From: Amycolatopsis orientalis DSM 40040 = KCTC 9412
GTDB taxonomy: Bacteria > Actinomycetota > Actinomycetes > Mycobacteriales > Pseudonocardiaceae
Direction of reading: 5' to 3'
DNA length: 64,000 nt
Assembly: GCF_000478275.1 (NCBI RefSeq)
Contig: NZ_ASJB01000080.1
Span: 186,001 to 250,000 of the forward strand
Shown here: positions 31,542 to 40,970 of the stretch, one piece after another
Position numbering within the stretch: position 1 is the first letter of the stretch
How the letters are laid out: every line of letters starts with the position of its first letter
Made by a program: the position numbers and the translations under genes
Notes under the pieces: model-generated
Told to the model about the DNA's origin: nothing
Database searches by the model: none
Seen by the model: the letters and a program-made list of their open reading frames with translations, nothing else

Positions 31542-33173
31542 TCAGTGCCGTACGGCTTTTTCCGCCCCGACGCCGGTGAGCGAGCGGACCTCCATCTCGG
31601 CGTACTTCTTCCCGTTGTACTCCTTCGACAGCACTGTCCCGAGCCAGCCGAGGAAGAACGCGACCGGGATCGAGACCAGGCCGGGGTTGTCGAGCGGGAA
31701 CCAGTGGAAGTCGACGCCCTGGATCATGGAGGCGCTCTTGCCGGTCTTCGGATCGACAGGCTTCCCGGAGACCGCCGGCGAGAAGACGATCAGCAGGACG
31801 CAGACGCCGAGGCCGCCGTAGATGCTCCACAGCGCGCCCTGGGTGTTGAACCGCTTCCAGAACAGCGAGTACAGGATGGTCGGCAGGTTCGCCGACGCCG
31901 CCACCGCGAACGCGAGCGCCACCAGGAACGCCACGTTCTGGTTCTTCGCGAGGATGCCACCGACGATCGCGACCGCCCCGATCACCAGCGCGGTGATCCG
32001 CGCGACGCGGACCTCGCTGTCGGCGTCGGTCTTGCCCTTCTTAAGCACGTTCGCGTAGACGTCGTGTGCGAACGACGCCGACGCCGTGATCGTCAGGCCC
32101 GCGACCACCGCGAGGATCGTCGCGAACGCCACCGCCGCGATGAACCCCAGCAGCACCGGACCGCCCAGTTCGAGCGCCAGCAGCGGCGCCGCCGAGTTGG
32201 TCGTCCCCGGCGCCTTCGCGATCACCTCCGGGCCGACGAGCGCGCCCGCGCCGTAGCCGAGCACCAGGGTGAACAGGTAGAAGATGCCGATCAGCGCGAT
32301 CGCCCAGACCACCGAACGGCGCGCGTCCTTCGCCGTCGGCACCGTGTAGAAGCGCATCAGCACGTGCGGGAGACCCGCGGTGCCCAGCACCAGGGCGATG
32401 CCGAGCGACAGGAAGTCGAGTTTGGTCGTGCCGGTCTTCCCGTACTGCTTGCCGGGGCCGAGCAGCGCCTGCCCGGTCTGGCCGCCCTTGTCCACGGCGG
32501 CCTGGAACAGGCTGGAGAGGTTGAAGCCGTACTTCCCGAGCACCCACAGCGTCATCGCGAAGGTGCCCGCGATCAGCAGGACGGCCTTGATGATCTGGAC
32601 CCAGGTGGTGCCCTTCATCCCGCCGATCAGCACGTACAGGATCATGATCACGCCGACGACGGCGATCACCAGATCCTGGCCGAGATTCCCCTCGATGCCG
32701 AGCAGCAGGTTCACCAGGCCGCCCGCCCCCGCCATCTGCGCGAGCAGGTAGAAGAACGAGACGGCGAGCGTCGAGATCGCGGCGGCCGCGCGGACGGGAC
32801 GCTGCTTCATCCGGAACGCGAGGACATCGCCCATGGTGAACTTGCCGGTGTTGCGCAGCAGTTCCGCGACCAGCAGCAACGCCACCAGCCACGCGACGAG
32901 GAACCCGATCGAATAGAGGAAACCGTCGTAACCGTTGATCGCGATCGCGCCGGCGATCCCCAGGAACGACGCCGCCGAAAGGTAGTCACCCGAGATCGCG
33001 ATGCCGTTCTGCGGACCGGTGAACGCGCGTCCCGCGGCGTAGTAGTCCGACGCGGTCTTCGTATTCCGGCTCGCCCGGAAAACGATCACCAGGGTGATCG
33101 CGACGAATACCGCGAAAATGGTGATGTTGAGCGCCGGATCACTGCCCTGGACGCCCGCGGCCAGCGTGCTCAC
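31542..33173 (-). CDS. cation:acetate/monocarboxylate symporter (SSS family, ActP/MctC-like)
   Basis: The 543-residue transporter has about 13 helices and the ActP-type motifs SDYYAAGRAFTGPQNGIAISGDYLSAASFLG (split here across the first helices) and GTAGLPHVLMRFYTVP. Members take up acetate, pyruvate or other short monocarboxylates with Na+ or H+. The DUF485 gene overlaps its start by 4 bp, the standard partner arrangement as in actP and in mctC of Corynebacterium. A second SSS gene and a LytTR regulator lie upstream, so a carboxylate-responsive locus is likely. Confidence 0.93.
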   Translation of the reverse strand: MSTLAAGVQGSDPALNITIFAVFVAITLVIVFRASRNTKTASDYYAAGRAFTGPQNGIAISGDYLSAASFLGIAGAIAINGYDGFLYSIGFLVAWLVALLLVAELLRNTGKFTMGDVLAFRMKQRPVRAAAAISTLAVSFFYLLAQMAGAGGLVNLLLGIEGNLGQDLVIAVVGVIMILYVLIGGMKGTTWVQIIKAVLLIAGTFAMTLWVLGKYGFNLSSLFQAAVDKGGQTGQALLGPGKQYGKTGTTKLDFLSLGIALVLGTAGLPHVLMRFYTVPTAKDARRSVVWAIALIGIFYLFTLVLGYGAGALVGPEVIAKAPGTTNSAAPLLALELGGPVLLGFIAAVAFATILAVVAGLTITASASFAHDVYANVLKKGKTDADSEVRVARITALVIGAVAIVGGILAKNQNVAFLVALAFAVAASANLPTILYSLFWKRFNTQGALWSIYGGLGVCVLLIVFSPAVSGKPVDPKTGKSASMIQGVDFHWFPLDNPGLVSIPVAFFLGWLGTVLSKEYNGKKYAEMEVRSLTGVGAEKAVRH

Positions 33174-33514
33174 CGTTCCGTCCCCTCGACCTCATGGCGG
33201 ATCTTGTCCGCGAGCGGATCGAGTTTCCGGTTCGCGTACCGGACGTAGAAGCCGGTGATCACGAAGGTGGACACGAACTGCAACAGGCCGAAGACCAGGC
33301 CGACGGTGATGTTGCCGAAGAGCTTGGTGCTCATGAACCCGGTCGCGTAGTCGGCGAGGAGCACGTAAAGCAGGTACCAGAGAAGGAACAGGGCCGAGAC
33401 CGGGAAAACGAATACCCGCAGCCGTCGTCGCAGCTCGGTGAATTCCGGGCTCGCCTGCACCTTTTCCCAGTCGGATTCCGGATCGGACCCGAGGTCTTGA
33501 TCGGTGTCGCTCAC
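33170..33514 (-). CDS. DUF485 membrane protein, symporter partner
   Basis: The 114-residue protein has two membrane helices (about residues 32-54 and 68-92) and the DUF485 pattern SPEFTELRRRLRVFVFPVS with LADYATGFMS. DUF485 proteins accompany acetate symporters but their exact role is unknown. I chose the GTG at 33514, which has GGGAGGT upstream; the ATG nine codons earlier lacks it. The stop overlaps the symporter ATG, so the two are made together. Confidence 0.9.
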   Translation of the reverse strand: MSDTDQDLGSDPESDWEKVQASPEFTELRRRLRVFVFPVSALFLLWYLLYVLLADYATGFMSTKLFGNITVGLVFGLLQFVSTFVITGFYVRYANRKLDPLADKIRHEVEGTER

Positions 33515-33654
33515 GTCGGACCTCCCACCTGCCGCAACCATTCGGTGCTTTCGTTGTCACGAAAGATCATGCCCCTCATAGGGCGCGAAAGGGGCAATCC
33601 ATTTGAGTGAACGGTACGACTCTGAGTAGAGCGTTGCAGTACGACCGGGTGAAT

Positions 33655-35448
33655 TTACTTCCGGTGACGACCCTTGCCGGTGGTCCGCGCCTTCTCCTCG
33701 GCCTGCCCGAACCGGGCGACCGCGCGATCCCGCATGAAGCCGAGCGGGTCGGGCGCGTGCAACCGCAGCATCACGCCGTGGACGTCGTCCGGCCGCCCGT
33801 AGCCGGTCGCCCGGCTCACCACGTAGGTGGCGAGGAACGCAGCCGGGACGGTGATCAGCGCGGGCTGGTTCGAGAACCACGGCGCCCAGCCGCCGGTGTA
33901 CTTGCTGACGATGTTGACCACCAGCGCGGTCAGCACCAGCCCGCCGCCGACGAGCATCCCGGCCAGCGCGCCGGGCCAGCTGAGCTTCCGCCACCAGACC
34001 CCGAGCAGCAGCAGGGGACTGAACGTGGACGCGGCCAGCGCGAACGACATCCCGACCGAGAGCGAGAGGTCCTCCGACGGCAGCAGCACCGCCAGCGCGA
34101 ACGGGATCAGCGCCACGATCAACGTCGCCACCCGGAAATCGCGGACCCGGCCGGGCAGGAGGTCGGTGGACACCACCCCGGCGACACTCACCAGCAGCCC
34201 GGACGAACTGGACAGGAACGCGGCGAACGCGCCCGCCGCCGTCACCGCGCCGAGGAGCTGCCCCCACAGTCCGGGCAGGACCGCGGACGGGAGCAGGAGG
34301 ACGGCGGCGTCGGTCTTCCCGGTCACCAGCAGTTCCGGAACGTACATCCGGGACAACGCGCCCAGCAGCGTCGGGAACAGGTAGAACAGCCCGAGCAGCA
34401 GCAGGACGTGCACCGTCGTGCGGCGCGCGGCCTTGCCGTCGGGGTTGGTGTAGAAGCGGACCAGGACATGCGGCAGGCCCATGGTGCCGAGGAAGGTCGC
34501 GAGGATCAGCGAATAGACCTGCAGCAGATCGGTGAGACTGCCCGAGTTCGGCCGGAGCCAGTCGCCGTTGGACGCGGGAGCGTCACTGACCACCGGGACC
34601 GGGGTGCCCGCGGTGAACTTCAGGGTGGTGCCCTTGCCGACCTTGTGCCCGGCTTCCGGGGTCCACACCGCGAAACCGTTGGCGCGCGCGCCTTCCACCT
34701 GCCCGTACGCCTCGAGCAAGGTCACCGAGGTGACCTTCAGCGTGACGTCGGTCTGCACCGTGACCGTGGTGTTCTCGGTGAACGCCGGCGGGGCGGGCTG
34801 CCCGAGCGGGCGCGCGCTGCCCGGTCCGCCGGAGCCGAGGAAGACGATGCACAGGATGAACGCCGGCACCGCGATGGCGAACAGCTTCAGCCAGTACTGG
34901 AAGGCCTGGACGACGGTGATGGCGCGCATCCCGCCCGCGATCACGTTGAACCCGACCACACAGGTCACCAGGATCGCGCCCGCCCACGCCGGCACGGGCA
35001 GGATGGTCGCCAGGGTCAGCCCGGCACCCTGCAGCTGCGGGACCATGTAGAGGATCCCGATGAACACCACGAACGCCGTCGAAACCCGGCGCAGCAGGGT
35101 CGAACCCAGCCGCATCTCGACGAAGTCCGGCAACGTGTACGCCCCGGATCGCCGCAGCGGCGCGGCGACGAACAGCATCAGCGCGAGATACCCCGCGGTG
35201 AAACCGATCGGGAACCACAGCGCGTCGGCGCCGTCCTTGAGCACGATGCCTGCGACGCCCATGAACGACGCGGCGGACAGGTACTCACCGGAGATCGCGG
35301 CGGCGTTGCGCCGGGAACGCACGGTGCGGCGGGCGACGAGGAAGTCGTGCGTGCTGACGGCCGACCTCGATGAGCGGTGCCCCAGGTAGAAGGTCAGCAC
35401 CGCGACCAGCACGATGCCGGCGACGGCCCACGGATTCAGCTGCTGCAC
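33655..35448 (-). CDS. second SSS-family cation:monocarboxylate symporter with a large extracytoplasmic insert
   Basis: The 597-residue protein shares the SSS core with the neighbour, for example ISGEYLSAASFMGVAG and GTMGLPHVLVRFYTNPDG. Between helices it carries an extra soluble segment of roughly 80 residues (about 225-310, including TDVTLKVTSVTLLEAYGQ), which standard ActP proteins lack at this length. It may help substrate capture outside the membrane. The start is GTG and the ribosome site is weak. It lies 140 bp upstream of the DUF485 gene and 31 bp downstream of a two-helix protein gene, its likely partner. Confidence 0.9.
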   Translation of the reverse strand: MQQLNPWAVAGIVLVAVLTFYLGHRSSRSAVSTHDFLVARRTVRSRRNAAAISGEYLSAASFMGVAGIVLKDGADALWFPIGFTAGYLALMLFVAAPLRRSGAYTLPDFVEMRLGSTLLRRVSTAFVVFIGILYMVPQLQGAGLTLATILPVPAWAGAILVTCVVGFNVIAGGMRAITVVQAFQYWLKLFAIAVPAFILCIVFLGSGGPGSARPLGQPAPPAFTENTTVTVQTDVTLKVTSVTLLEAYGQVEGARANGFAVWTPEAGHKVGKGTTLKFTAGTPVPVVSDAPASNGDWLRPNSGSLTDLLQVYSLILATFLGTMGLPHVLVRFYTNPDGKAARRTTVHVLLLLGLFYLFPTLLGALSRMYVPELLVTGKTDAAVLLLPSAVLPGLWGQLLGAVTAAGAFAAFLSSSSGLLVSVAGVVSTDLLPGRVRDFRVATLIVALIPFALAVLLPSEDLSLSVGMSFALAASTFSPLLLLGVWWRKLSWPGALAGMLVGGGLVLTALVVNIVSKYTGGWAPWFSNQPALITVPAAFLATYVVSRATGYGRPDDVHGVMLRLHAPDPLGFMRDRAVARFGQAEEKARTTGKGRHRK

Positions 35449-35479
35449 AGCAGGGATCCTCGCATGTGCAGCTCCGCAA

Positions 35480-36004
35480 TCAGTTCTCGATCATGTCGAC
35501 GAAGTCGCGTTCGTGGCGTTCGGCGAGCCGGTTGTACCAGAGCCCGATGCCGAACAGGAACGGAAACGGGGCCACGCCGAGGATCAGCCAGGACAGTGGG
35601 ATACCGAGAACGGTCGCCCGCCCGAAGGACGGGATCAGGTAGAACAGCACCGGCAACGAGCACAGCGTGACCATCACCAGCAGCGCCAGCAGCGCGGCCG
35701 TCCGCAGCTGGATCTTCACCAGGTCCTTGACCAGGAGCTTTCCCCAGCTGGTCTGCTCTTCGAGTTCGACCCTGGCCCGCAACGTGCTGGTGGCCTGCCG
35801 CGGATCGGCGAGGATCACCCGCTGCCGCTTGGGTTTGGCGTGGTGTTCGGGCTTCGGCTGCTCGTGTTTCGGACCGGACGGCGCACCCGGCACCGGCTCC
35901 ACGGCGGCACCCTCGGACGGGGCGGGCTTCTTGTGCCTGCCCTTGCCCAGGGTCGGATCCGGCTCGCGGACGCCGTTGACGCGGCGGTAGAAGTCGTCGG
36001 TCAT
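35480..36004 (-). CDS. two-helix membrane protein, probable symporter partner
   Basis: The 174-residue protein has a long charged cytosolic N-terminus (Pro/Lys/His-rich, about residues 1-95) and two membrane helices (about 100-122 and 130-152), ending in ERHERDFVDMIEN. The two-helix part recalls DUF485-like partners of SSS symporters. It is 31 bp upstream of the second symporter gene and 9 bp downstream of the LytTR regulator gene, so the three form one operon. The partner role is inferred from layout and position. Confidence 0.75.
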   Translation of the reverse strand: MTDDFYRRVNGVREPDPTLGKGRHKKPAPSEGAAVEPVPGAPSGPKHEQPKPEHHAKPKRQRVILADPRQATSTLRARVELEEQTSWGKLLVKDLVKIQLRTAALLALLVMVTLCSLPVLFYLIPSFGRATVLGIPLSWLILGVAPFPFLFGIGLWYNRLAERHERDFVDMIEN

Positions 36005-36013
36005 GTCCCGGGG

Positions 36014-36856
36014 CTACGTCGACCGGTTGGCGCCGACGAGCCGGTCCTTGAGCGCGCGGGTGTGACGGCGGCTCACCGGCAGCACCTTCTCCTCGTTGCC
36101 GATGACGACCTGGTAGCCGCCCTGCCCCATGCGCAACTCGGTGATCAACGGCAGCGAGACCAGGAACGACCGGTGGATCCGGACGAAACCCGCCTTCTCC
36201 CAGCGCTCTTCGAGCTGGGCGAGCGGGATGCGGACCAGGTGGCTGCCGTCGGTGGTGAACAACCGGGCGTAGTCACCCTGCGCTTCGACCCAGCGGACCG
36301 AGGACCGCGGGATGAGCTTGGTCGTGCCGGCGAGTTCGACGGGGATGACCTCGTCGTCGTTCTTGACCTGCCCGACGCCGGTCGCGCCGGGCGGCGGCGC
36401 GGCGTTGGCGGCGAGTTTGTCGATCACGCGGGAGATCGCGCGGTCGAGCCGATCCTGTTGGTACGGCTTGAGGACGTAGTCGAGCGCGCCGAGGTCGAAG
36501 GCGTTGACCGCCTCTTCGGCGTGCCCGGTCACGAACACCAGCGCCGGTGAGGGGCGCAGCGCGGCGAACACGCGGGACATCTCCATCCCGGACAGGCCGG
36601 GCATGTCGATGTCGGCGAACACCGCGTCCACGATCGGCAGGCCGCGTGCCTTGCGGTCACCGAGCCTCGGATCGTCGGTGGACAGCAGGCGGAGCGCCTC
36701 CGAAGCATCGATCGCCGGGAAGACCAGGGCGACGTGCGGGCTGTTCCGGAGACAGTGAACCAGTTCGTCCAGCCCTTTGGGCTCATCGTCCACCGCAAGG
36801 ACAATGAGCTTCCGGGTGTCATCGTGAGCACTCACAGTGAGTCGCATAATGCCCAT
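36014..36856 (-). CDS. LytTR-family response regulator of the monocarboxylate locus
   Basis: About 280 residues. The N-terminal receiver domain has VLAVDDEPKG, the phospho-acceptor Asp in FADIDMPGLSG, and YVLKPYQQ with the conserved Lys. The C-terminal LytTR domain binds DNA: VRWVEAQGDYARLFTTDG, then FVRIHRSFLVSLPLI. LytTR regulators pair with LytS/YehU-type kinases and often control carboxylate uptake, as in the pyruvate-sensing BtsSR system. The start is uncertain: ATGs at 36856 and 36847 and a GTG at 36835 are all possible. It is first in an operon with the two-helix protein and symporter genes. Confidence 0.9.
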   Translation of the reverse strand: MGIMRLTVSAHDDTRKLIVLAVDDEPKGLDELVHCLRNSPHVALVFPAIDASEALRLLSTDDPRLGDRKARGLPIVDAVFADIDMPGLSGMEMSRVFAALRPSPALVFVTGHAEEAVNAFDLGALDYVLKPYQQDRLDRAISRVIDKLAANAAPPPGATGVGQVKNDDEVIPVELAGTTKLIPRSSVRWVEAQGDYARLFTTDGSHLVRIPLAQLEERWEKAGFVRIHRSFLVSLPLITELRMGQGGYQVVIGNEEKVLPVSRRHTRALKDRLVGANRST

Positions 36857-36902
36857 TGCCGGGTTCCCTGTCCAGCCCGCTCCGGGAAAGTCGAACGAAA
36901 AG

Positions 36903-36945
36903 GACGGCACCGCCCACCCCCGCGCCTGGGGTGGGCGGTGCCGTC
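36903..36945 (-). terminator. strong hairpin terminator of the GH16 gene
   Basis: Arms 36903-36920 and 36928-36945 are perfect 18-bp inverse complements with a 7-base loop. On the minus strand the stem is followed by CCTTTTCG, giving a short U-run. It isolates the glucanase gene from the LytTR regulator gene downstream. Confidence 0.9.
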
Positions 36946-36991
36946 ATCTTTCCGGTGGCACGAACCGCCTAGCCGTGCCACGTCCGGCCCT

Positions 36992-38401
36992 TCACGAGGT
37001 GAAGGTGAACCAGTTGACGCTCACGAAATCCGCGGGCTGCCCGCTCGTGAAGGTCAGATAGACGTCGTGTTTCCCGGTGACCCCGCTGATGTTCGCCGGA
37101 ACGGTCCGCCAGCTCTGCCAGCCACCGGTGCCGGCGATGGCGAAGCTGCCGACGGGCGCGTTGGAAAGGCTGTCGAGCCGGACCTCGACCAGGCCGCTCA
37201 CCCCGCCCGTCGCGCCGGACGCCACCCGCGCCTGGAACTGCCTGGCGGTCTGCGTCCCGAAGTCGATGCCCGGGTACAACGCCCAGTCACCGTTGCCGGC
37301 CGGGCCGATGTTCTGGCCGCCGCCGGAATCGGACGTGGCCTGTTTGGCGATCCCGGCCGCCTGGCTGTAGGACTCCGCCTGGATCGTGCCGTACGCGCTG
37401 CCACCACCGGGATTGCTCGTCGTTGTCGTTGTCGTCGGGGTGGGTGTCGTGCCCCCGCCACCGCGGGTCAGGACGGTGACGTAGTCGACGAGCATCGGGC
37501 GCCCTGGCACGATCCCCGGCCCGGGCGTCGTGGTGCCGGAGTTGTTGTTCGGGAACGCGCCGCCGATGGCGACGTTCAGCAGCACGAAGTAGCCCGCGTG
37601 GCCGGTCATGTTCGCCCACGTCGTGGCGTCGACCTGGTTCTGGCTGACCGAATGGAACTGCTGTCCGTCCACGAACCAGCGGAACACGTTGGGGCTGACG
37701 GAGGTGTCCCATTCGAAGGTGTAGGTGTGGAACGCGCTCTGGCAGCTCGCGCCGGGGCAGGTCCGGCTGCCGACGAGGCCGGTGGTCTCGTTGCACGGGC
37801 CGCCGGGGTTGACGCCGCAGTGCAGCACACCCCAGACCGTGTTGATCCCGTTGACGTTCTCCATGATGTCGAACTCGCCGACGGCGGGCCAGTTCCAGTA
37901 GTTGCCGCGATACGGCGAACCGAGCGCCCAGAACGCGGGCCAGTAACCGAGCGCCGCGGCGCCGGTGACGTTCGGCATCTGGATGCGGCCTTCGATGCGC
38001 AGCGCGCCGCCCGACGGCGGTTTGAAGTTCGTGCGCTGCGTTTCGATCCGCGCCGAGGTCCAGTTGCCCGCGCCGTCGCGCAGGGGCGTGATCCGCAGGT
38101 TGCCGGAACCGTCCTGGGAGAGGTTGGCGGGGTTCGCGGTGTAGTTCTGGATCTCGCCGGTGCCCCAGTTGCCGGGGCCGCCGGGGTAGGCGTGGCCGGT
38201 GTCGATGATCCAGTTCGCGTTCGACGGGAGGGAACCCGCGGCGCCGGTGAAGTCGTCGGTGAAGACCGTGGTCCAGCCGGCGGGCGGCGGCGGGACGGCG
38301 GCCGAGGCGGGGAACGTCAGGGGAACCGTGATCAGTGCCGCGCCGAGCGCCGAACCGAGCGCGATCTTCCAGCGGCTCCGGGCGGGGGAAAGAACGGACA
38401 T
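36992..38401 (-). CDS. secreted GH16 beta-1,3-glucanase (laminarinase) with CBM6
   Basis: The 469-residue protein has a signal peptide (about 1-35), a GH16 domain (about 36-300) with the catalytic GEFDIMENVN (nucleophile and acid/base Glu two turns apart), a Gly/Thr-rich linker with a TTTTTT run, and a C-terminal CBM6-type lectin domain (about 340-469). It would cut beta-1,3- or mixed-linkage glucans such as fungal wall polymers or laminarin outside the cell. GAGGAGGG precedes the ATG at 38401. It has its own strong terminator and lies between a regulator gene and its likely kinase gene, so it may be an insertion into that locus. Confidence 0.92.
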   Translation of the reverse strand: MSVLSPARSRWKIALGSALGAALITVPLTFPASAAVPPPPAGWTTVFTDDFTGAAGSLPSNANWIIDTGHAYPGGPGNWGTGEIQNYTANPANLSQDGSGNLRITPLRDGAGNWTSARIETQRTNFKPPSGGALRIEGRIQMPNVTGAAALGYWPAFWALGSPYRGNYWNWPAVGEFDIMENVNGINTVWGVLHCGVNPGGPCNETTGLVGSRTCPGASCQSAFHTYTFEWDTSVSPNVFRWFVDGQQFHSVSQNQVDATTWANMTGHAGYFVLLNVAIGGAFPNNNSGTTTPGPGIVPGRPMLVDYVTVLTRGGGGTTPTPTTTTTTSNPGGGSAYGTIQAESYSQAAGIAKQATSDSGGGQNIGPAGNGDWALYPGIDFGTQTARQFQARVASGATGGVSGLVEVRLDSLSNAPVGSFAIAGTGGWQSWRTVPANISGVTGKHDVYLTFTSGQPADFVSVNWFTFTS

Positions 38402-38532
38402 TCGGACCCTCCTCGTCATCATCGTCGAGGTTTTGTTGCCGGTCACAACAAAGCGGTATGTCCGATATGACACCTGGTCTGAACCACTTACGCCTACCAC
38501 CGTTCGGGTGAATCCGTTCCCATCCCGAACGC

Positions 38533-38580
38533 AAGGAAAGGTCCTTTCCTCGCAAATTTCGCAAGGAAAGGACCTTTCAT
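38533..38580. repeat. 48-bp palindromic repeat (type A copy 2, intergenic)
   Basis: AGGAAAGGTCCTTTCCT, an AT-containing centre and AAGGAAAGGACCTTTC occupy the gap between the sppA stop and the GH16 start. It matches the copy inside cydDC (4743-4790) at 43 of 48 positions and reads in the same direction relative to the plus strand. Confidence 0.88.
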
Positions 38581-38589
38581 AGCGCGTGG

Positions 38590-39435
38590 TCAGAGGCCGA
38601 AGCGGCTCCAAGCGGCCTTGTGCTGGACGGCGTCCAGCAGCGCGCTCGCCGCGGCGGGAGCGCCGATGCCGAGCCGCGCCAGGAGCGCCTTCTTCGGTTC
38701 GGCGACCGAGATCTCGGCGTCCGGGTACCGCTCGGTGATCACCTGACGGAGGCTGCCGACGCCGTCGATGAGACCGAGTTCGACCGCGCGGGCGCCCAGC
38801 CAGACGTCCCCGGTGAACAGGTCCTCCGAGCCGGAGAGCCGGTCCCCCCGGCGCTCGGTGACCCAGTCGACGAACAGTTCGTGGAGCTGTCCGTGCATCT
38901 TCTTCAGCCATTCCACGTCTTCGGGCTTCTCCGGGCTGAACGGGTCGAGCCGGGACTTGTTCGCGCCCGCGGTGTACAGCCGCCGCTCGATGCCGAACCG
39001 CTCCAGCAGGCCGGTGAACCCGAACCCGCCGCTGATCACGCCGATCGAGCCGACCATGGACGTCCGGTGCGCGTAGATCTCGTCGGCGGCGCAGGCCAGC
39101 CAGTACCCGCCGGACGCGGCGACGTCCTCGGCGAAGGCCAGCACGGGCACGTTCTTCTCGTCGGCGAGCTGGCGGATCCGCTCCGCGACCAGGCCCGACT
39201 GCGTCGGCGCGCCACCCGGCGAGTTGATCTGCAACGCGACGGCCTTCAGCCGATCGTGCGCGAACGCGCGGGTGAGCGCGGACTCGACGGCGGCGAGGTT
39301 GATCGCTCCCCTGGCCAGCGGCGACGGGGTCGGCGTGATCACCCCGTGCAGCTTCACCACCGCGACGACGTCCTTGCGCTCACCCCGGTCGCCGATCATC
39401 GGGAGACGGGAGGTCAACTTGTCCGCAACGCTCAT
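38590..39435 (-). CDS. S49-family signal peptide peptidase-like serine protease (SppA type)
   Basis: The 281-residue protein is the short form of SppA. The nucleophilic Ser lies in EDVAASGGYWLACAADEI and the general-base Lys in AGANKSRLDPFSPEK; LQINSPGGAPTQSG contributes the oxyanion region. It lacks an obvious membrane anchor, unlike classical SppA, so it may sit peripherally or in the cytoplasm. Such proteases degrade signal peptides and misfolded membrane proteins. It lies 19 bp downstream of the LytS-like kinase gene on the same strand. Confidence 0.9.
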   Translation of the reverse strand: MSVADKLTSRLPMIGDRGERKDVVAVVKLHGVITPTPSPLARGAINLAAVESALTRAFAHDRLKAVALQINSPGGAPTQSGLVAERIRQLADEKNVPVLAFAEDVAASGGYWLACAADEIYAHRTSMVGSIGVISGGFGFTGLLERFGIERRLYTAGANKSRLDPFSPEKPEDVEWLKKMHGQLHELFVDWVTERRGDRLSGSEDLFTGDVWLGARAVELGLIDGVGSLRQVITERYPDAEISVAEPKKALLARLGIGAPAAASALLDAVQHKAAWSRFGL

Positions 39436-39454
39436 ACCGCCAGGTTACCGACGT

Positions 39455-40750
39455 TCAGGACGGCAGCACGCCGCTGCGCGAACCGCTCACCCCGCTGGCC
39501 TCACTCGGACCGCCCTGCGGTGGGACAGCGGCGCTGTCGGCGGAGAAGTCCGGCAGGTTCGGCCGCACGCCGGGCATGAACTTCGGCACCCGCAGGGTCA
39601 CCTTCATGCCGGCACCGGGAGCGGTCTCGACCATGAGCGCGTAGTCGCGGCCGAACACCTGCTGCATCCGCTGGTTGATGTTGCCGAGTCCGACGTGCGC
39701 GCCCGTGCGGTGCTGGCTGCGGAGGTCCGCGAGTTTGGCGGGCTCCATGCCGATGCCGTCGTCCTCGACGCTGATCAGCGCCTCGGCGCCGTAGTCCTCG
39801 GCGATCACCGTCACGCAGCCGCCCGACGGCTTGGACGCCAGGCCGTGCTTGACGGCGTTCTCGACCAGCGGCTGGATGATCAGGAACGGGACGACCACCG
39901 AAAGCACCTCGGGCGCGATCTTCATCCGCACCTCGAGCCGTCCGCCGAAACGGGCGTTCTCGATGGTCAGGTACCGGTCGATGTTCCGCAGCTCCTCGGC
40001 GAGCGAGGTGAACATGCCCGACGTCCGGAACGAGCAGCGCGTGAAGTCGGCGAAGTCCTGAAGCAGCTCTCGCGCCTCCTCCGGGTCCGTCCGGATCAGC
40101 GACGAGATGGTGTTGAGCGCGTTGTAGACGAAGTGCGGCGAGATCTGCGCGCGCAGCGCCTTGATCTCGGCCTGCTGGAGCTGGTTCTTCGATTCGTCGA
40201 GGCGGGCCAGCTCGAACTGGGTGCAGACGAACTGCGCGACCGCGTCGGCCATCTGCACCAGCCGCCCGCGCGTGCGCCCGACCACGATCAGCGCGGCCTC
40301 GGTCTCGCCCTCGACGATCAGCGGCACGATCACCGCCGTCCGCATCCGGCAGGTACCGCGGTGGTTGCACGGCATCTTGTCGTGCGCGACGACCTCGCGG
40401 CGGTGCTTGCGGATCGCGTTGCCGATGGCGTCGACGAGGTCGACGTAGTGGTCGTTGGCCTCGCCGTCCCAGGACAGCAGCGTGCCCTCGCTGTCGGTGA
40501 TGCCGACCGCGACGCAGTCGAGCATCTCCAGCAGCTGGCTGGTGATCTTGTCGGCGACCTGTTCGTCGAGTCCCTCGCGGAGGTCCGGAGTCGCCTTCGA
40601 CATCCGGTGGACGGCCTGCAGCACCGCGTTCTCCACGATGCTCGCGGGGCGCCGCAGCTTGATCAGCAGGACGACCACGAGGATCGCGAGGAGCAGCGCC
40701 ACCCCCCAAGGGATGATCTGCGCGATCACGAGCCCGGACACGGCGTCCAT
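39455..40750 (-). CDS. LytS/YehU-type sensor histidine kinase
   Basis: The 431-residue kinase has one membrane helix (about residues 10-31), a GAF/PAS-like sensor region (about 60-175) with C128 and C134 in MPCNHRGTC, then a His_kinase box with phospho-acceptor H206 in QISPHFVYNALNTISS and a HATPase domain with LVENAVKHGL and GNINQRMQQVFG. This is the class that partners LytTR regulators. The LytTR gene lies about 2.6 kb downstream on the same strand, so they are probably cognate although split by a glucanase gene and sppA. The Cys pair may allow redox or metal sensing, by inference. Confidence 0.9.
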   Translation of the reverse strand: MDAVSGLVIAQIIPWGVALLLAILVVVLLIKLRRPASIVENAVLQAVHRMSKATPDLREGLDEQVADKITSQLLEMLDCVAVGITDSEGTLLSWDGEANDHYVDLVDAIGNAIRKHRREVVAHDKMPCNHRGTCRMRTAVIVPLIVEGETEAALIVVGRTRGRLVQMADAVAQFVCTQFELARLDESKNQLQQAEIKALRAQISPHFVYNALNTISSLIRTDPEEARELLQDFADFTRCSFRTSGMFTSLAEELRNIDRYLTIENARFGGRLEVRMKIAPEVLSVVVPFLIIQPLVENAVKHGLASKPSGGCVTVIAEDYGAEALISVEDDGIGMEPAKLADLRSQHRTGAHVGLGNINQRMQQVFGRDYALMVETAPGAGMKVTLRVPKFMPGVRPNLPDFSADSAAVPPQGGPSEASGVSGSRSGVLPS

Positions 40751-40970
40751 GCTCTGCGCTCGACCAACCGGGTGCAAGGCCTGCTCCCCACTTTCCGTTG
40801 AGTTGTGACAACTGAGGGTGGAGCCGACCCTACCCAAGACCGCGGTGGTGTCCCCATGGTCGCTCCCCGTCGACCGGGCAAGACGTCGGCAGGGACGGCG
40901 GTCGCCGGGTGCCGGGTGCCGAAGCCGCCGATGCCCGCCCTCTGCCGACCGCCTTTCGCCCCCCGCCTGA

